A DNA stretch of 23,150 nucleotides, taken from positions 389,456 through 412,605 of the forward strand of contig BFEA01000537.1 of NCBI GenBank assembly GCA_003427395.1, in the 5' to 3' direction. The notes beneath the pieces are model-generated. The model worked only from the letters and a program-made list of their open reading frames with translations. It ran no database searches and had not been told where the DNA came from. Both the position numbers and the translations under genes were made by a program. This document shows, piece after piece, positions 20,426 to 23,150 of this stretch (position 1 is the stretch's first letter; each line of letters opens with the position of its first letter). The DNA comes from Chara braunii (Eukaryota; Streptophyta; Charophyceae; Charales; Characeae).

Positions 20426-21110
20426 AGAAAGCGGTGATCACTTAGAAGATAGAACTCACCACCCTCTCATTGTTGCATAATTTGTTTCAAGTTGCACCCT
20501 TGACCTACTATTCCATAAACTTTGAGACTCGCGTGAAGACCACAGCTCGGACCACTGCAGCTCTCCCACTTGTCGAAGCTAGCAAGTTCTTTTCCTTTCC
20601 TTTTCCAGGAAAAAAAATGAATGAAAACGCACAGATGATGGCAATGCTTTTTGCTCAGATAAGCTGGTGAAGACTGGCATACTTGTCACTCAGCTCTCCC
20701 CTTTGATGGATGCCCATCATCCGTACAACCAAACTCTTTTAGTTCTCATAATGATGGGGCCCCTTGTTGCAAGCATTAGGAAAGAAAAGATAACTGGATC
20801 GGACTCATGACCCTGGCATGTCCCCCCACCATGGCAGCCTGCTGCTGTAAAACCTGCTCATTTAGGATGGCGTAAGATGTACCCGTATTGGGTGGAGACC
20901 AATGGCTAGGGTAAAAGACGGAGGAAATTGTTCTCCCTCCTCCTTCCCTGAGTTCCCTCCCTTTCCCCAATCTTGGCCACACACACTCACATCCGCATAC
21001 TTCTTTTGTTTGTCTACCTGTTTCCTCCGTCCTTGTTATCCTCAGTGTCTAAGTGCTGGATGGTTCGGTCTTGTTCCACGTGTTTCCGCGTGCCTAAGTC
21101 TAGTACCTCA
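20426..21110. other. Unassigned spacer
   Basis: No gene, RNA or repeat recognised in either strand. Confidence 0.4.
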
Positions 21111-21223
21111 TTGTATGGTGTGCCTGCCACACTACCGTCTTAAAAGTATAGTTGTATGGTGTGCCTGCCACACTACCGTCTTAAAAGTATAGTTATATGG
21201 TGTGCCTGCCACACTACTGTCTT
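21111..21223 (+). repeat. 41-bp tandem repeat, about 2.75 units
   Basis: Units start at 21111, 21152 and 21193 (ttgtatggtgtgcctgccac, then actaccgtcttaaaagtata). The first two are identical and the third has two changes and then runs into the end of the foldback element at actgtcttcc. Confidence 0.92.
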
Positions 21224-21325
21224 CCCCCCCGAACATAACCCACCCTGAAAATGAACGTAGACAACGTATGTTTCAGGCAGGATACGGTCAAAATGAGGGT
21301 GCATTGTGTTTGGGGGAAGACTGTG
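21216..21325. repeat. Foldback/MITE-like copy A
   Basis: The left arm actgtcttccccccc...aacccaccctga (21216-21248) is complementary to the right arm tgagggtgcattgtgtttgg and gggaagactgt (21294-21324) with a few mismatches. About 45 bp lie between the arms. The same arm sequence recurs at 21722-21755 and 21893-21929. Confidence 0.65.
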
Positions 21326-21585
21326 GTAAGGGGGCTGCTGAATTTGGGGTGGACCCGGTGGAGACAACCGAATGGCTCATTCAGGATGCCAAACAACAAG
21401 CACAAGCATAACTCTGCCTGTGTCTCTGTGCTTTCCCATGGTGATAGACATTCGTCTTGTGGCTTCCTTTTTTCTTTTTTTCCCCCCTCTTTGACTTCAA
21501 ATTCGGGAGTCCACTTATAAGGGGTGATAAGAGCAACCTCTTTAAGTGGGTCACAAACCTATAGATGTGAGTAGGTGATAGCCCG

Positions 21586-21650
21586 CCCTTCCAGCAGCTG
21601 CTGTGTTGCTGTGGAAGTTCGTATGATGTGAGTGGCAGCTGCTGGAAGGG
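21586..21650. repeat. 16-bp perfect inverted repeat
   Basis: cccttccagcagctgc (21586-21601) and gcagctgctggaaggg (21635-21650) are exact complements separated by 33 bp. No known function; it sits inside the foldback cluster. Confidence 0.85.
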
Positions 21651-21721
21651 TGGCACGACTCCATTTATTTATTTTCCCGAAAAGGCCAGCTTTGGACTGC
21701 TAGGTGGTCCCGTACAGCAAT

Positions 21722-21755
21722 AATGAGGGTATGTCGTGTTCGAGGAAGACTGTAA
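21722..21755. repeat. Foldback/MITE-like right arm, copy B
   Basis: aatgagggtatgtcgtgttc then gaggaagactgt is a diverged copy of the right arm of copies A and C. Its left partner is not visible, and the GA microsatellite begins three bases later. Confidence 0.55.
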
Positions 21756-21756
21756 T

Positions 21757-21758
<2 letters not shown>

Positions 21759-21820
<62 letters not shown>
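21759..21820 (+). repeat. (GA)31 microsatellite
   Basis: Sixty-two bases of uninterrupted GA, lying exactly between foldback arms B and C. Confidence 0.97.
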
Positions 21821-21822
<2 letters not shown>

Positions 21823-21929
21823 ACACCCTGAGAAAGAATGTATACAAGCAATCACACCCTGATAATGGAAAGGTCCCTTGTATACATTCGTTCTCAGGGT
21901 GTGTTGTGTTTGGGGGGAAGACAGTAGAG
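21821..21929. repeat. Foldback/MITE-like copy C
   Basis: Arm 21821-21848 (acacaccctgagaaagaatg then tatacaag) pairs with 21877-21904 at 27 of 28 positions around a 28-bp loop. The right side continues ttgtgtttggggggaagaca (to 21924), and its left counterpart is replaced by the GA microsatellite. Confidence 0.8.
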
Positions 21930-22432
21930 CATACCTTCCCATCGGCCTCTGCAGTTCACGGCCAAGGGCATACGGCACAGTTGCCTGTCGGCAGGACAGG
22001 GGCAAAAGCAGAAGTTCAGGACATTTCGTCTTACACCTGTGTTTTAGGGGTACCTGACGAAATGCCCCAACTCTTAAGGGTATTTCAACAGTTCTCCCTT
22101 CTTTCTTTCTTTCTTTCTTCTTTCTTTCTTTCTTTGGGTCTTGTTAGACCCTCCTTAGAAACAGGATTGTCGTTCCACCATTCCTAAAAATCGAATTCCA
22201 ACGTTCGACCAATCCAAAGAACCTTGCGACTGGTTTTCAGGGAGTGGAATAGTGGAGTACACGTAGTCGAGAGGTTATAAGACAAGAATCGGGATCGTAG
22301 CAGGTATTGGCTGAAAGCTTGAAGAACGACTGTTTTTCTTTTTCTTCCTTTTTTCACCAACGCCTTTATAAGGAATAGTCCTAAAGACGGATTTTTTAGG
22401 ACTAGTCTAACCAGGACGCTGAGAATCCTAAA
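21930..22432. other. Spacer with a (TTTC)n microsatellite and a short palindromic repeat
   Basis: TTTC/TTCT repeats occupy 22098-22135 with one interruption. A 9-bp inverted pair agtcctaaa (22377-22385) and tttaggact (22395-22403) lies near the right. No gene recognised. Confidence 0.6.
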
Positions 22433-22485
22433 GTTTTCTAAGGAATAAAAAAAATAAAAAAATAAAAAAAGTTTTCTAAGGAATA
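22433..22485 (+). mobile_element. Insertion consisting only of an A-rich tail, with 15-bp duplication
   Basis: gttttctaaggaata occurs at 22433-22447 and again at 22471-22485. The 23 bases between are As with two Ts (22448-22470). Removing one copy and the A tract leaves a continuous host sequence in which ...aaggaata runs into gtcctaaa, as in the related words at 22371-22385. This is how an extremely 5'-truncated LINE-driven insertion looks. Confidence 0.7.
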
Positions 22486-22580
22486 GTCCTAAATTTTGGG
22501 ACTGGTAAGGAGTGTCTAACAAGATCCTTTCTGAGCAATACTCTTTTTTTCCTGACGTGTCTGTATCTCTGTTTTTTCTG

Positions 22581-22687
22581 TTCTTCTTCTTCTTCTTCTT
22601 CTTCTTCTTCTTCTTCTTCTTCTTCTTCTTCTTTTCTTTCATCTTCCTTTTTTTCGTTCTTTCTTTCTTTCTTGCTTGCTTGCTTGC
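22581..22687 (+). repeat. (TTC)n, TTTC and TTGC microsatellites
   Basis: (TTC)17-18 at 22581-22633 is followed by TTTC repeats (about 22657-22672) and TTGC repeats (to 22687). Confidence 0.95.
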
Positions 22688-22860
22688 GTTCCTCAGTCGT
22701 TTGTTAGCACATTTGTCCTCCGTTTGAATCGTCTCTCAGTACTGTCCTTCAGGGGGAGGACAGTAACGGCGGAGGAGGATTCAAACTGAGGAAAACTAAC
22801 GGAGGAGGATTTAAACGGCGTCTGGAGAAGAATTGCCACGGAGGACAGGAAGGTACTGAC

Positions 22861-23025
22861 CTTCTGCGGATCAAGCTTGGGGGACAGCGGCAGTCTCAAG
22901 AGGCCCAAGGAGTTGGAAACCTTGGAATGTGCATCGTCCTCCCCACGCTTCCCCTCTTCTTCCTCTTCCTCCTCCTCCCGCTCCCCTCCCTCCCCTATCA
23001 ATCCAAAGCGCTGTGAATCCGCCAT
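22861..23025 (-). CDS. Candidate first coding exon of an unknown gene
   Basis: On the minus strand an ATG at 23025 lies in good plant context (gacATGGCG). It opens 55 codons: MADSQRFGLIGEGG, an acidic Glu run, then HSKVSNSLGLLRLPLSPKLD, ending at CAGAAG|GTCAGT, a usable splice donor at 22861/22860 in phase 0. The frame also continues through the donor to 22693 and starts further upstream at 23103, so the exon limits are not certain. The upstream strand is purine-rich, as in many plant 5' untranslated leaders. The protein family is not recognised. Later exons would lie to the left, where I see only microsatellites and repeats, so the gene may be broken, have a long first intron, or not exist. 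Confidence 0.3.
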
Positions 23026-23094
23026 GTCAGCTTCCAGCAAATCCACACTCAGTCGGCCGGGCCGAGCAGCGCTAGTTTCAGGGGATACAACGCC

Positions 23095-23100
23095 CACGTG
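23095..23100. promoter_or_regulatory. G-box CACGTG
   Basis: CACGTG in the context gcccacgtgc lies 70 bp upstream of the candidate start. Plant bZIP and bHLH factors bind such sites. A single hexamer may be chance. Confidence 0.3.
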
Positions 23101-23150
23101 CATGACCTTCGCCTCTCTCCTCCCTCCTCCCCCCCCTCCTTTCCCTCCCC

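Noticed and set aside
21665-22187. Frames with long Arg-Glu or Leu-Ser repeats
   Set aside because: These are translations of the (GA)31 microsatellite.
1-23150. CRISPR array, tRNA or rRNA genes, bacterial operons
   Set aside because: No regularly spaced direct repeats with unique spacers, no tRNA B-box with matching arms and no rRNA core sequences were seen. The window is eukaryotic.

Overview
This window looks like repeat-rich nuclear DNA of a land plant. The best taxonomic marker is a U6 snRNA copy at 5457-5556 whose 3' half is plant-type. The LINE relics have the plant L1 layout, with reverse transcriptase followed by a C-terminal zf-RVT zinc-binding motif. I see no intact protein-coding gene. 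The only host-gene candidate is a possible first exon on the minus strand at the right edge.

Left part (1-5310): a minus-strand LINE ORF2 relic is split in two. Its RT C-terminal region and zinc knuckle lie at 5310-3604 and its C-terminal tail at 433-1. A plus-strand element of about 3.17 kb (434-3603) sits between the halves. It is flanked by a perfect 18-bp target-site duplication and ends in an A-rich tail. Removing the insert and one duplication restores the LINE frame. The insert is non-coding, built of local duplications, and its 3' end carries a module that recurs at 6028, 10213 and, on the minus strand, 20425.

Middle (5311-9758): a defective U6 copy is fused to about 65 bp of other sequence and a 41-nt poly(A). 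It is followed by a foldback element, another poly(A)-ending module, and a second, plus-strand LINE relic (6662-9720). That LINE is cut off by a perfect 38-bp Nextera mate-pair junction adapter (9721-9758), which is a laboratory sequence. The join between left and right sides there should not be trusted.

Right part (9759-20425): this is mostly decayed retroelement and AT-rich DNA. It holds a tRNA-Asp-type primer binding site at 12611 that marks a Ty3/gypsy-like LTR element, weak gag-like stretches near 13.5-14.0 kb and 17.7-18.8 kb, and a 929-bp element with 28-bp terminal inverted repeats (16545-17473).

Right end (20426-23150): there is a cluster of foldback sequences and a 41-bp tandem array around a (GA)31 microsatellite, an insertion that is only an A-rich tail with its own 15-bp duplication (22433-22485), TTC and TTTC microsatellites, and the candidate first exon (23025-22861) with a G-box upstream. 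The genes here do not form a pathway. The main story is nested retrotransposition by LINE machinery, with several products of that machinery side by side, plus one assembly artefact.
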